From assembly GCA_037042915.1 (NCBI GenBank), contig CM073196.1:930001-994000 (forward strand): a stretch of 64,000 nt of DNA, read 5' to 3'. The notes beneath the pieces are model-generated. The model was not told the DNA's origin. It saw only the letters and a list, made by a program, of their open reading frames with translations, and searched no databases. The position numbers and the translations under genes were made by a program. This DNA is from Auricularia sp. M13 (taxonomy: Eukaryota; Basidiomycota; Agaricomycetes; Auriculariales; Auriculariaceae). Positions within the stretch are counted from its first letter, which is position 1. The number at the start of each line of letters is the position of its first letter. Shown here in pieces: positions 46,011 to 55,916 of the stretch.

Positions 46011-49000
46011 ATGGACGTTGACGATTCCCAATGGCTTGACACCGTAAGTCCTTGCTCGTGCGGGCGCGCGATATGATTTTGATTAGGTGCATCAGTGAAG
46101 AGTACTGGCTCAATTCCCCCCCGCCGTCGCCTCAGGTCGACTGGGACCCGTGCGTACTGCCAGATCACGACGATGTCTCAAGCCTGACATTCATTTCAGA
46201 TACTTCAACTATTCCGCGGACCAGTTGCTTTCGTCGTCGGGGCCAGTTATGTTGGAACCAGCACCGCGATACGAAGACAAGAATAATTGGTTCTTCCTCA
46301 TGAAGCACGCCCTCCTCATCGACGAGGATATGAAGAAGATTCGTCGCGAGTTGCGCAGGCCAGCCGTAGTGCGGGCGCGACACAGCTTACGCTTAGAGCT
46401 CGCACCCAGGCGTCCAAAGGTCTATGTCGTACCTGGTTTCAAGGAGTACGCGGCTGCATGGTCCGAGGAGTCTTCCATGCCCGGCAAGCCTGGCACCATT
46501 CCTCACAACCCCAGTGCGGGCTCGGAAAAGGCGTTCTTCACCAGGCTGGCAGAATGGTACCTGGCGGCTCAGATGTGGTGCAACTGGCGCAACCACGAGA
46601 ACGTCCTAGTCAGGCTCATGCTTGGCGCAGAGGAGGCGCGCGAACGCAGCCAGCTCCCTCCGTCCACGACAACCCCCGAAGTTCTGCGCACCATCGTACC
46701 GTTCCATATCGACGAGAAGACGTACGCTGCAGACCCGACCGCGCCCCCGATTGGTCGTCATCATCGTTGGTGGACCTATACGCATTTGCCGGCGCCGCGG
46801 GGATATAACCCACGTCACCGCATCCTCATTCTCAGCAACGTCGACTACATCCCACCGTTGCCACCCAGCATGCGTCCGAGGATGCGCATCGATGGCCGGT
46901 ACGGTCCTCACGAGGAGACGAGATATCCCGCGTTCCATGAGCCCACCAGGTGGCACATGGCGTTCATCCCGACCGAGATGCATGGCCGCGTCGAACGACG
47001 CGTACACTCGACGCTTACCCGGGAGATGGAGTTCTACGAAGTCGACTTCGACGCGCACTTCGAGACATTCGACTTCGGCAGGACGTACCGACCGACACGC
47101 GCGCTGCAGAAGGCCATGCGCAAGTCTTGGGCAAGATTCGGCGACGTCGAGGAGGATCCCGAGCTGGAGTTGCCGGCGAAGTTCGTCGCGCAGCGCCCCT
47201 TCAAAGCGGTGTTAACTGGCCGCCAGGCCATGCAGTTTATCTTCGACCATAACCTCACGCAGCGCGACGTCAAGGAGACTATGGCGGCTTGGCAGCGAGC
47301 ACTTGCGGAACTGCGAGGCTGGCATTCGTACGCGTCGAGTCGCGCTTGGCTCGCGCGGTTCCTGGTGCTCAACAAGCGCATGATCCCACTCGCTGCCGAC
47401 CTTCGCGTCAGCCATTACCGCAAGTATACGCGCGGCGTCTTTACCGACAACGAAACGGTCGCGCGCCAATATGCGCAACTCTGCGTTCCCGTTTTCTTTG
47501 TGACCACACCGATCACCCAGTTCTGGACAGCAGACCCCCAGCACGACCAAATTGAGGTGTCTCCGCCGTTCCCCTGCGAGACCCGAGCCTACGATGAAGG
47601 CCAATACGGCTATCAGCCCGCGCATCTCGTGGCCCAGCAGGACTACTTCGGCGCCGGCAATAGGGGCAACTACAATACGGAAGCGTCACACGCAGACGAC
47701 GATCCCATGATTGTGCAGAACGACGTCGACTACGGTGGCTCCCAGCGTGAGTACTGAACTTTTGTTTTGACTCTGAGCATGCTGCTGACTGTTGAGCAAG
47801 CAGGACCGTCTACGTCAGCTGCAACCGGCCAAAAACGCAAAGGTGAGGTCAGTTGTAACATGCGCGCTACATCTACTGATCTCTCTCGTATGCAGCTTCT
47901 GCGATCGAGGACGCTGAGAAGCCGACAACCAAGAGCAGCAAGGGCAACAGGCACCCACCAGCGATAGGACTGCCAAAGCGTCCTCGATCCACGACGCTCA
48001 ACACGTACCCACCTTGGTGGCCCGCGCAATGGCCCGTCGCGCACAACGCAATGCAGGCTCACTCGGAGCTTGACCCCGGCCGCGCTCGCTCACTCAAGAA
48101 GGCGCAGGATTATCCCATCCCAGACTCGAGATATATCGCGGCGTTATTCGCGACACCAGTACTTGAGCACTTCGGAGCCAGCGCCAACGAGATGAACCGT
48201 TCACGGCTCTTTGCCTCGTACATCATTCTGCGGCCGAAGCTGCTCTTCTCCTTGGCGACAACGCCCGTTCGCGAGCTTGCGGTTTTCAAGGCGAAGGAGT
48301 GGAAACAAATCTTGAACGGCCATATCCCGTATCGCGAGCAACCAGCGTATATGCATCGCCTTGGCTTCCGTGACGCGTCGGTACCCGCAATTGTTGAAGT
48401 CGACGATGCTGCTATCGATCCCGCATTCCCGTCTGTCATCGACAATGTGCTGCAGGCGGCTGCCGCTACATCGGCCGCCACTTCGCAGACAACTACACCG
48501 TCATCGGCTGCGTCGCAGCTCCCGACGTCGACTTCCGCATCCTCGCGCGCGCCCACTCCCGATGCTAGTGACGACGACGACAGCGATATCGACATGGAAG
48601 CCGTGCACGCGGCCGATCCACCTGCGGCAAGATACTTCGAGCCGTACGAAACGGTGCTCGAGCGGTGCCTTGCCAGGGAGGACGAGCGATATCTCTACGA
48701 GCCTTCTGCGTGGCGGCACGTCAAAAAACACCAGAGCCGCGCCATGAAGACTTTGATTTGGTGGCAGGAAATGGACTCGAATCTTACTGAAGACGACGTC
48801 CTGGAGTTTGCTGCAGTCGGCGAGACGAGGCGCACGAAGATGCTGGACGAGATGGAAGACTGCGATATCTGGTGGGATTATGAGCACGGTTGGGTCTTCG
48901 TCTTTGAGAACGCTCCGATGACGCACGAGGGTCCTTTCATTGGAGAGCGACTGACGAAGCCTGTGCGACTGTGGGACGGCAACCGGACCAACCCCAAGTA

Positions 49001-49992
49001 CATTCGCGGCACATCCGCGACGCAGACAGTGCAGTTGCGCTTGTGGCACGCGCAGAACTGGAGCACAAGGTCAGTTTCTTTCTACTCATGCCCATGAAGC
49101 TAGCTCACTCTGTGCAGCGTTCTAGTGCCAATGATGCCGCTAGGTGCAGTTGGATGTCGCTCGAAGTTGGGGTGGGACCTCAACGACGACGACTACTACT
49201 TCTACTTCCCGTCGGTGCCGCGCCGCGCATATCAGCAACCGAACGAGAATGCTTTGTCTGCCACTGCTGCTGCGCGCGCCACAGCCCGCTGCTGTTGTTC
49301 CCGCTGTGCTATCTCCGCCGCTACCTGTTGTCGCCGCTGCCTCGCAGCCCGCGCCGCCCGCTGCTCCTCTCCCGCCGCCGCCGCCGCCGCCACCTAGCAA
49401 TGTTGTCCCTTTTGCGCCGCCACCGTCTGCTAATCCGGTCGCGCCGCAGGGCATTTCAAAGCCGCTGAACGACTTGTTGTCGCCGCAGCGCATCATGCGG
49501 TTCGACGACATCGAGCTGTCGGAGTGGAACCCTTCGGACAGGGACAAAGAGTACTCTTGGCCCAGTGACCGGGAGCGTCGTCTCATCGTCTGGGACGTTG
49601 CAGAGCTCTCATTCCGGCTGAGGCTCTTCCAGCTTGACGACAAATTGCGCACTATGTACCCGTTCGACCCGAAGCTAACTGCTCAGTCCAACCTGGAGCG
49701 GTCTCAGATGATTTGCAGAGTCTGGGACTCAGACTCTTTTGTGCCCAAGTCGGCAAGCCCGCTGACCTCGCCTGAATGGACGCAGCGCATCGAGCCTGTG
49801 TTAGCATTCCATGCCATTGTCTCTACATGGCCGCGCGTCGATCTTCCTTCGAGCCAGCAGGTATTCGACACCGAAGACAAGTTCGTTGAGTTTGAGAAGG
49901 CGGTCTGGAATGCGTACGCGCGCACATACGCGGACTATTTCTTCTTCGAGGCCGCTGTTCCACTGCAGCACCCTGACAATAATGCCCCCTGA
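46011..49992 (+). CDS. Cargo gene C: large protein of unknown family (1203 aa)
   Basis: Seven exons, 46011-46043, 46136-46149, 46200-47746, 47804-47842, 47896-49069, 49118-49214 and 49285-49992, sum exactly to 1204 codons including the stop. The first 500 residues are a dense, well-ordered Trp/Arg/His-rich region (HRWWTYTHLPAPRGYNPRHR, then WARFGDVEEDPELELP and FIFDHNLTQRDVKETMAAW). A basic linker (KRKASAIEDAEK) leads to a second ordered block with WWPAQWPVAHNAM and WWQEMDSNLTEDD. Pro/Ala repeats and a C-terminal block (YSWPSDRERRLIVWDVAEL) complete it. There is no membrane helix or signal peptide. I see no transposase, helicase, TET/JBP or reverse-transcriptase motif. The second exon is only 14 nt. 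The sharp intron phasing suggests it is under selection. Confidence 0.72.
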
Positions 49993-50174
49993 TTACGCCT
50001 GCTCGTTGTACTTACGTTTGCCCGTCCCCTTGCCAGATGATTGTCTTACGCTCCATGTCTCAACCAATGAAACCCGTTTGCTCTCACTGTAGTTCAGGAT
50101 TTGGACTCGCGAACTTGACTCTTGCAGCTCAGTTGAACGTCTTGGCACCGGCATCTTGCCACCGGCATGCCGAA

Positions 50175-50252
50175 CTCACCGGCATGCTGCACCGGTATTC
50201 TTACCCCGCGCTCGAGTCACCGGCATGCTGCACCGGCATTCTTACCCCGAGC
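50175..50252. repeat. Two-copy 41-bp tandem repeat
   Basis: Two nearly identical copies of a unit that begins TCACCGGCATGCTGCACCGG and ends TTCTTACCCCG start at 50175 and 50216. Further CCGGCATGC palindromes flank them. The repeat lies just downstream of cargo gene C, inside the right end of the element. Confidence 0.85.
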
Positions 50253-50396
50253 TCACATGCCGGCATGCCGCAGCAATCATCGCTGCATCAAGTTGCCCGA
50301 CTGAGTCTCAGCCTTGATGTAGTACAAGGGCCTGCAGTAGTGTCTGGGGCCCGCAAAGGTATGGGCCCCTAAGCTATGAGGGTACCCCCAGACTGG

Positions 50397-50412
50397 GGGG
50401 GTTATCCCAGAA
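50397..50412 (-). repeat. Right terminal inverted repeat core of the KDZ-type element
   Basis: GGGGGTTATCCCAGAA is the exact reverse complement of the left core. Inward of it, bases 50344-50396 continue to resemble the left end, including a GGGGCCC/GGGCCCC pair at 50346-50370. Confidence 0.65.
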
Positions 50413-52837
50413 AGTTGCCCTTTGGTTATCCGAGGCCGAGTTGGCGTACATGCAACGTTTGACCGTTTGCCCCGACCAAGGCCCGCTGTCTCTAACAAAA
50501 CTAGAATCACTGCAAGTATTCACAAGTCGATAGTGTACGAAAGCAAACAGAGTCCAACGTGGAAAGCCGAAAAGACGTGTCACAAGTAGAGTAAGCGGGT
50601 TTACTTGCCTGATCCGTACCAGCCTTCGCCCTTCCACTGCTTCAGGCGCATAGCCAGCGCAGAACGAGATTCGTGATGATGCACCTCGTCATACTTGTCA
50701 TCGACTCGCACGCGCTCCTTCTTGGACTTCCTGTAGTTGCCATGAGGATGATAGTCGGGGCTCGGGTCGTGGTCTGACTCGGAGGTATGGTCCGGGCTAT
50801 CCTCCTCGTCGGCGCCGTCAAAGGTATTCACATCAGCATTGCCCTTAGGTTCTGCTGACCCTGCTCCGCCAATAACCTCGTCTGATTCACCAGGTACGTC
50901 GTCGGCGTCGTCCTGGTTAAGTCGCGACCGCAGGCGCAAGGAGGTTCGTCGGTCCATCTTCTGCTTCTTGTGCGAGGACTGCACAACAGAGGGCGCGACT
51001 GGATTGACCTCCTCGTGACGTCGCTTGAGAGAGCCGTCGCTCGTGACAGAGCTGCCGCCGCTAGGCACACTGTACGTCCCACTGACAAGCGAGACGACGC
51101 TGGCGGGCTGGCTATTCGAAGTGGCACTGCGCGAGGCGGAGGAGAACGCTTTCGTACGAGCGGCGTCGTCCAGTGCCGCCGTAGGGCGAGGCCGCTCGGT
51201 AGTGAGCCGCATATCTAGATGCATATCGTCGTCCTTCACTGCTGCCTGGTGCATGTGCGATAGTATGAGCCGTTGGAAGACAATGATGGCGTGCTCCTCC
51301 GGAAGGTTTGGGTATAAATGCCACGGAACAGTTAGATAATCCGCCATTATCAGGAAGAGGTCATCGAGGGCGCCATTCATGTCGGGATGAAAAAGTCCAA
51401 TTAGATACGGCTCCAATAGGCAGCCCCATCGCTCGACCTCCCGATGAGAGTCGCCCACGACATGACCGAGCATGACTTGGCAAAATTGATCATAAATCTC
51501 AGTGCGGTCGTTGGTAATCTGCTCTTGTGGCAATGCGCGAGCGGTGCTGAATAGGAACACCCAGAACGAACTCTGGACATCGAAGAGCAAAGGGTGCCCA
51601 GACGGAAGGGCGATAGGAGGCCGATTACGCACAGGCTGCACGCGCCGAACCTCTTCTGTCTTCAAGATGTCCACGAGACGGCGGACGAGAACGTCGTCGA
51701 GGTGACCGACTGCTGCCTTGTAATGCTGCTCCATGGATACAAGGTCGAGCAGGCGCTGCTGCAGCCGCACGTAAGAGCGTCCGGTGCTAACGAAGCCGCT
51801 GTATAGCGACTCGGACAGGCTCAGTTCATAGGGGCTGAACATTGGAGTACCCTGAAAGTAAATATTCAACATTTTGCTTCCCCAGAGTATCACGATAACT
51901 ACTTACGGTCCGTTCGACGCGAGTCGATCCATCCATCTCAGAGATAATGGCACCATGATCGAGGTCGGTCACCAAAGCGGAAGACTCGAAAGTCGTCTCG
52001 CCAGTGTCAGGGTCATAGACTCTCCCCAGCTTCTCCGCCGCGGTCGAAAGCTCAAAGTTCAGTTCTTTCGAAAGCTTGTCCCTGGAAGACAAGTGAGTAG
52101 GAGTATGCAGAAACTCGCGCATCACATACATGATCTCGGATATGGGCACATGGTCCATCGTCTTCTTCTCCCCCTTGCTGAAATGCTTCGGATGCATAAG
52201 ACAATTGCCGTAGCTGAAATCGCGATGGCGGATGCCTTTCGTATGCAGGACGAACAACGCTGCAACAACAGATAAGCATAGAAAAGTGATGCACACTCAT
52301 CCCGCGTACTCATCATTGAGTCGAACCAGACGTAAAACAGCTCTCGTATTGTCAGCGCCGAATTGAGAGGTTCGCCGATACTTTCAAAAAGAACGACCTC
52401 CTTGACGCGTCGAATGGCGCGCGTTTGGTTGAGCGCAATCTCCACCTCGTCGTCCTCGAGGAGCGGGTCGCCCAGGTTCTGAACGATGGGCCGCGTGCCG
52501 TCCGCGTAATCGTCACGTGTGACCACACTCCGATGGCGAGCCAGGCCAGGAACATACTCTCCAGTGTGGGCGTGCTCCAAGAGTCGGCCTTCCGTCCAGC
52601 GCCCCTTGACGTCCTGCCATGAGATCTTGAGGAATCCCTCGACCTCGTTCCCAACGTACTTCTCCGAAAGCTCATCCTCAGACAACTGCGCATCACCGAC
52701 GATCCACGACGCAAAGGTGACGGGCCCAGGTGCTTGGCCGACATGGAAGGGGACAACAGCCAGCGTGGCCTCGCCGACCTTGACGTCCCATCGGTGGAAA
52801 TCGTTCTGCATCGGGTTGTAGGTGATGGACGTGTCGC

Positions 52838-53380
52838 AGGCCCCCGGAAAGCTCCGATATATGTCCCATCTAAACACCGTGCAATTTGGCCGCTCAGGAG
52901 GCCGCATGACACATCTAAACGACGTCAGATTTGGGCTCAGGTGTGCACCACGTCCCATGTAAACGACGTCAGATTTGTTCCGTGGTGCGGCGAAGCCGGC
53001 CGGAAATCTTGAACACCGCAAGCGGCTTGATCGTGAACCACAAGCTGGGCGCAGCGTGTCAAGCGCCTCCGCCTCGTGGTGGGGTTGCAATTCGCCTCAG
53101 CCGTGGTGCACCTCTAGCCTGTGCCCGCTGGGCAACGGTTACGGGTGCCTGGCATGGCCGCTGTGCATTTCCTGGCCCCACACGAGGTTCACAGGTACGT
53201 GACCAGCTCATATTTAGGCGGAACCACGTTCTAATCGTATAAAAGCGCGGCAGCCAGCTAACCGGGAAACGCCGAGGTTCCAGGTAAACGACGTGCAAAA
53301 TGGGCCATCGGCGAGGTCTAAACGCCGTCACATTCCACCTGGCGGCGGATGGGACCTCTACCGGAGCTTTCCGGGGGCCT
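52838..53380. mobile_element. 543-bp MITE-like TIR element inside the FunK1 gene
   Basis: The ends are inverted copies beginning AGGCCCCCGGAAAGCTCCG, with similarity continuing to GTCCCATC. The 8-bp sequence CGTGTCGC lies directly outside both ends (52830-52837 and 53381-53388) as a target-site duplication. Subterminal repeats of the form TAAACGACGT or TAAACGCCGT occur near 52917, 52960, 53287 and 53321. There is no coding capacity. An 8-bp duplication is typical of hAT and of KDZ/Zisupton transposons, so it was moved by a transposase of one of those groups. Confidence 0.88.
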
Positions 53381-53436
53381 CGTGTCGCGTGTCTCCTGCG
53401 AATGATAGACTAGCGCGACGTGTGTGATCCAGCCGC

Positions 53437-54420
53437 TACCGTTGCCGAGAGATGCAAGGATGAACGGATTTCATCCGCACAACCGAGCAATCTACTTTTC
53501 ACCATCTTGGGGCAATAGTGCATTAATCTTGAGCCTTATGTTATTGTATTGATGCCTCATACACAGATCTGAGGCTTATAAGAGGATCACAGCAACGGTG
53601 CCCGAATACCAGACACAGCAGATAAGATAAGATTAGATAAGACCAACTGAGAAGGAACCATTTAATTCTTATAATGAGGTACTACAGTATATGATCTACA
53701 CATTATCTGCTGGGTTGGGGAGACCGATTCCCTTGAGAATAGAGTTGGTACCGAAAGCGGATCCGCTTTCCGGATACGGCCGAAATCGCCGGTATATCCG
53801 CAGCATCCATCCACCCTTGCCTCACTGCTCCGAGATCAATGGTAACCTGCCAACTGCCATAGACTACAAATCTTGGTTTGAATAAAACTTGTTCTGAATG
53901 TGAAGAACTGGAGAGCTAGTTGCCACCCAGGTTTGATCTTTATTATCTACGCATATTGGCCATTTAGTTAAGACCTAATTCAGCCTTACAAAGCTGAGCC
54001 AGGAGGCTACAACAGAGCAGAGGGAGAAACGGGACAATGGATGAAAGACGCTGCTGCGGATATACCGGCGATTTCGGCCGTATCCGGAAAGCGGATCCGC
54101 TTTCGGTACCAACTCTATTCTCAAGGGAATCGGTCTCCCCAACCCAGCAGATAATGTGTAGATCATATACTGTAGTACCTCATTATAAGAATTAAATGGT
54201 TCCTTCTCAGTTGGTCTTATCTAATCTTATCTTATCTGCTGTGTCTGGTATTCGGGCACCGTTGCTGTGATCCTCTTATAAGCCTCAGATCTGTGTATGA
54301 GGCATCAATACAATAACATAAGGCTCAAGATTAATGCACTATTGCCCCAAGATGGTGAAAAGTAGATTGCTCGGTTGTGCGGATGAAATCCGTTCATCCT
54401 TGCATCTCTCGGCAACGGTA
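53437..54420. mobile_element. 984-bp foldback element with 369-bp inverted arms
   Basis: Bases 53437-53805 and 54052-54420 are inverted copies of equal length with no difference that I can see, around a 246-bp AT-richer spacer (53806-54051). The arms start TACCGTTGCCGAGAG. The hexamer AGCCGC, or AGCCGCT if the first arm base is counted, flanks both sides as a target duplication. There is no coding capacity. The identity of the arms and the intact frame of the flanking kinase indicate a recent insertion. It could be a long-TIR MITE or a Foldback-type element. Confidence 0.88.
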
Positions 54421-55196
54421 AGCCGCTGGCGTCCTTGACGGGTGCCTTGAGAGACACATACATGCCGCATGCGTTTAACGATGCGATTTCGAGCTCATGG
54501 TTGGAAACGTAAAGCCCATGCACCGTTGCAAGGTCGGGCCTGTAGCGCTTCAGAGTTGTAAGGTAGGACTTCAGCTGGGCCATGGAGTCCTCTTTGAGCA
54601 CTTTGTGCTCGCCGACCTCGAGGACGACTGACCAAGGAGGGTAGTCGAAGGACTTGTTCCACTTGTCGACCGCCTCCTGTAGCTTGTCCACCGAAGTGAG
54701 CCACGCGCAGTAATCAGGCATGGAGTCAGGACCGAGGTATGAGCCCCATTCTATCCCGCGAGCACCGCTGAAAGCGAAGACGATTCCGTAGTCGAGCCCG
54801 CGCGCGGTGCTGAGCGCAAGGCTGATCATGTTGAGGATTTTGGTTGTATACTGATAGCGCAAGTTCTCCTTGCCAGACGTTCCAAGCGAGTACAGGTTGC
54901 AGAGAGCTGTTTCCAGGCCCTTGCTCCCGCTGATTGACTCGAAGGTTTTGTTGTCAACGACATCGATAAGGATAGAGCGTCGGGCGTGCGACTCGTAATC
55001 CTTCTGCGCGTAGCCGTGGACCGCAATCACAGACATCTCGGCTTTTAACCCATGCGCGCGTGACCTGTGCGCAGCATTGGTCGCCGAAGGAGAGGACTCG
55101 GCGGCTTTCACCGGTGCCACCTCCGCAAAGGATCCTGGATCGCTCGCTACGGTCTAAGATTCTATTCCTGAGGGCGTTATATTGAGTATCTACTAT

Positions 55197-55720
55197 CTAC
55201 AACTCATCCGTTGGCCAGCCGTGCTCGCCGTAGCAGTCTCGCTCCTGCCTCTGCAGCGTCTTCCCCCGCGTCTCCACATCGTAGCTCGACAGCACCGGCT
55301 CCTGCTTGCGCGCGAGCTTGTCCTGCTTCGTGACGCGCTCCTCGAGCCACTCGAGCGTCTGGCTGACCTTGCGCTCGATCCCGTCGACCTCCTCGAGCGT
55401 GTACTTGGGCTCGAACCCGCTCGCCTCCTCCTCCACCGTCCGGTTTTCTCGCGCGGACTGCACGAGCGTGCGCCTATCGCCTGCTGCAGATCCTGTACAG
55501 CAGTCGGCGCCGCAAGGAACTCGCGGTTGCGCGTTTGGGTGAGGGTCTCGATCGCCCTGCGCCCAACACACACTGTTTGTGTCCCCATCTGAAGGAAACC
55601 TGCACTCAAGACTGACTCGAGGGCCTTTTTCTTCGCAATCAAGTCCGCGGTGCTAGCAGTCGAGCAAGCTCTTGAGCTTCGTCCGCTCGCTCTCCTAATG
55701 ACAATCCTGAGCATAAGTAG
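55197..55720 (-). pseudogene. Decayed C-terminal fragment of a GRP170/Lhs1-like Hsp70
   Basis: On the minus strand the segment EPKYTLEEVDGIERKVSQTL, followed by WLEERVTKQDKLARKQEPVL, matches the C-terminal helical domain of the ER Hsp110/GRP170 chaperone (Lhs1/Hyou1) in pattern. Upstream pieces in other frames also fit that protein (ERTKLKSLLD, ADLIAKKKALES), but a stop follows the first and a frame change near 55475 separates them from the last part. The ATPase and substrate domains are absent, because the fragment abuts the FunK1 5' region on one side and the helical-bundle gene on the other. It is a broken host-gene copy; a functional copy should lie elsewhere. Confidence 0.6.
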
Positions 55721-55916
55721 GCATGGTGGCAATCTGCGCTTGCATTCGTCCCGTCGGTGCGGGATAATGCATGGAGTTGAACATGCGTCACTCATGAGAT
55801 AACGCAAGCATGGCCGTGCCGCCGCGGAAATTAAAGCTTGAAAGCGCGTTTGAGTTCGCAAGGGAAGGGTACGAACACATGCCTCACTATATGAGCAGAT
55901 CGTGTATTGTCAACAT

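Larger units (their letters stand above)
36860..50412. mobile_element. Putative 13.5-kb KDZ-class DNA transposon with three cargo genes
   Basis: The exact 16-mer TTCTGGGATAACCCCC at 36860-36875 recurs as its reverse complement at 50397-50412. Similarity extends inward for about 60 bases (CTGGGAGCACCCTAA against CTGGGGGTACCCTCA, then GCCCCACATTTG against GCCCATACCTTTG) and outward through CCAAAGGG. Between these ends lie a KDZ transposase on the minus strand next to the left end, a 380-aa zinc-knuckle protein (minus), a 439-aa CxxC protein (plus) and a 1203-aa unknown protein (plus). KDZ (Kyakuja-Dileera-Zisupton) transposons of basidiomycetes are known to be large and to carry cargo genes. 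I could not identify a target-site duplication, so the exact outer ends are uncertain, and the cargo could in part be host genes. Confidence 0.6.
50601..55036 (-). pseudogene. FunK1-type fungal protein kinase interrupted by two TIR elements
   Basis: Reading on the minus strand, the N-terminal domain (from about 55036, MSVIAVHGYAQKDYE) runs to 54421. It resumes at 53436-53381 and again from 52837, with the two gaps filled by transposons. After removing each element and one target copy the frame is continuous (KDASGWITHVALVYHSQE, then TRDTSITYNPMQND). Kinase landmarks follow: FLKISW for the ATP lysine, HRDFSYGN for the catalytic loop, LVTDLDHGA in place of DFG as is common in FunK1, and RTGTPMFSPYEL after a splice. 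A Lys/Arg/Ser-rich acidic tail ends at 50601. FunK1 kinases are expanded in mushroom-forming fungi and their substrates are largely unknown. The true 5' end may lie upstream of 55036 in a further exon. Host gene, disrupted recently by appearance. Confidence 0.82.

Noticed and set aside
46011-49992. Cargo gene C as a TET/JBP dioxygenase, a known KDZ passenger
   Set aside because: I found no HxD...H iron-binding pattern or 2-oxoglutarate arginine in a suitable context.
53437-54420. The inverted arms as two long terminal repeats in opposite orientation
   Set aside because: The arms begin TACCG, not TG, the spacer is only 246 bp, and one short target duplication brackets the whole unit. This fits a TIR/foldback DNA element better.
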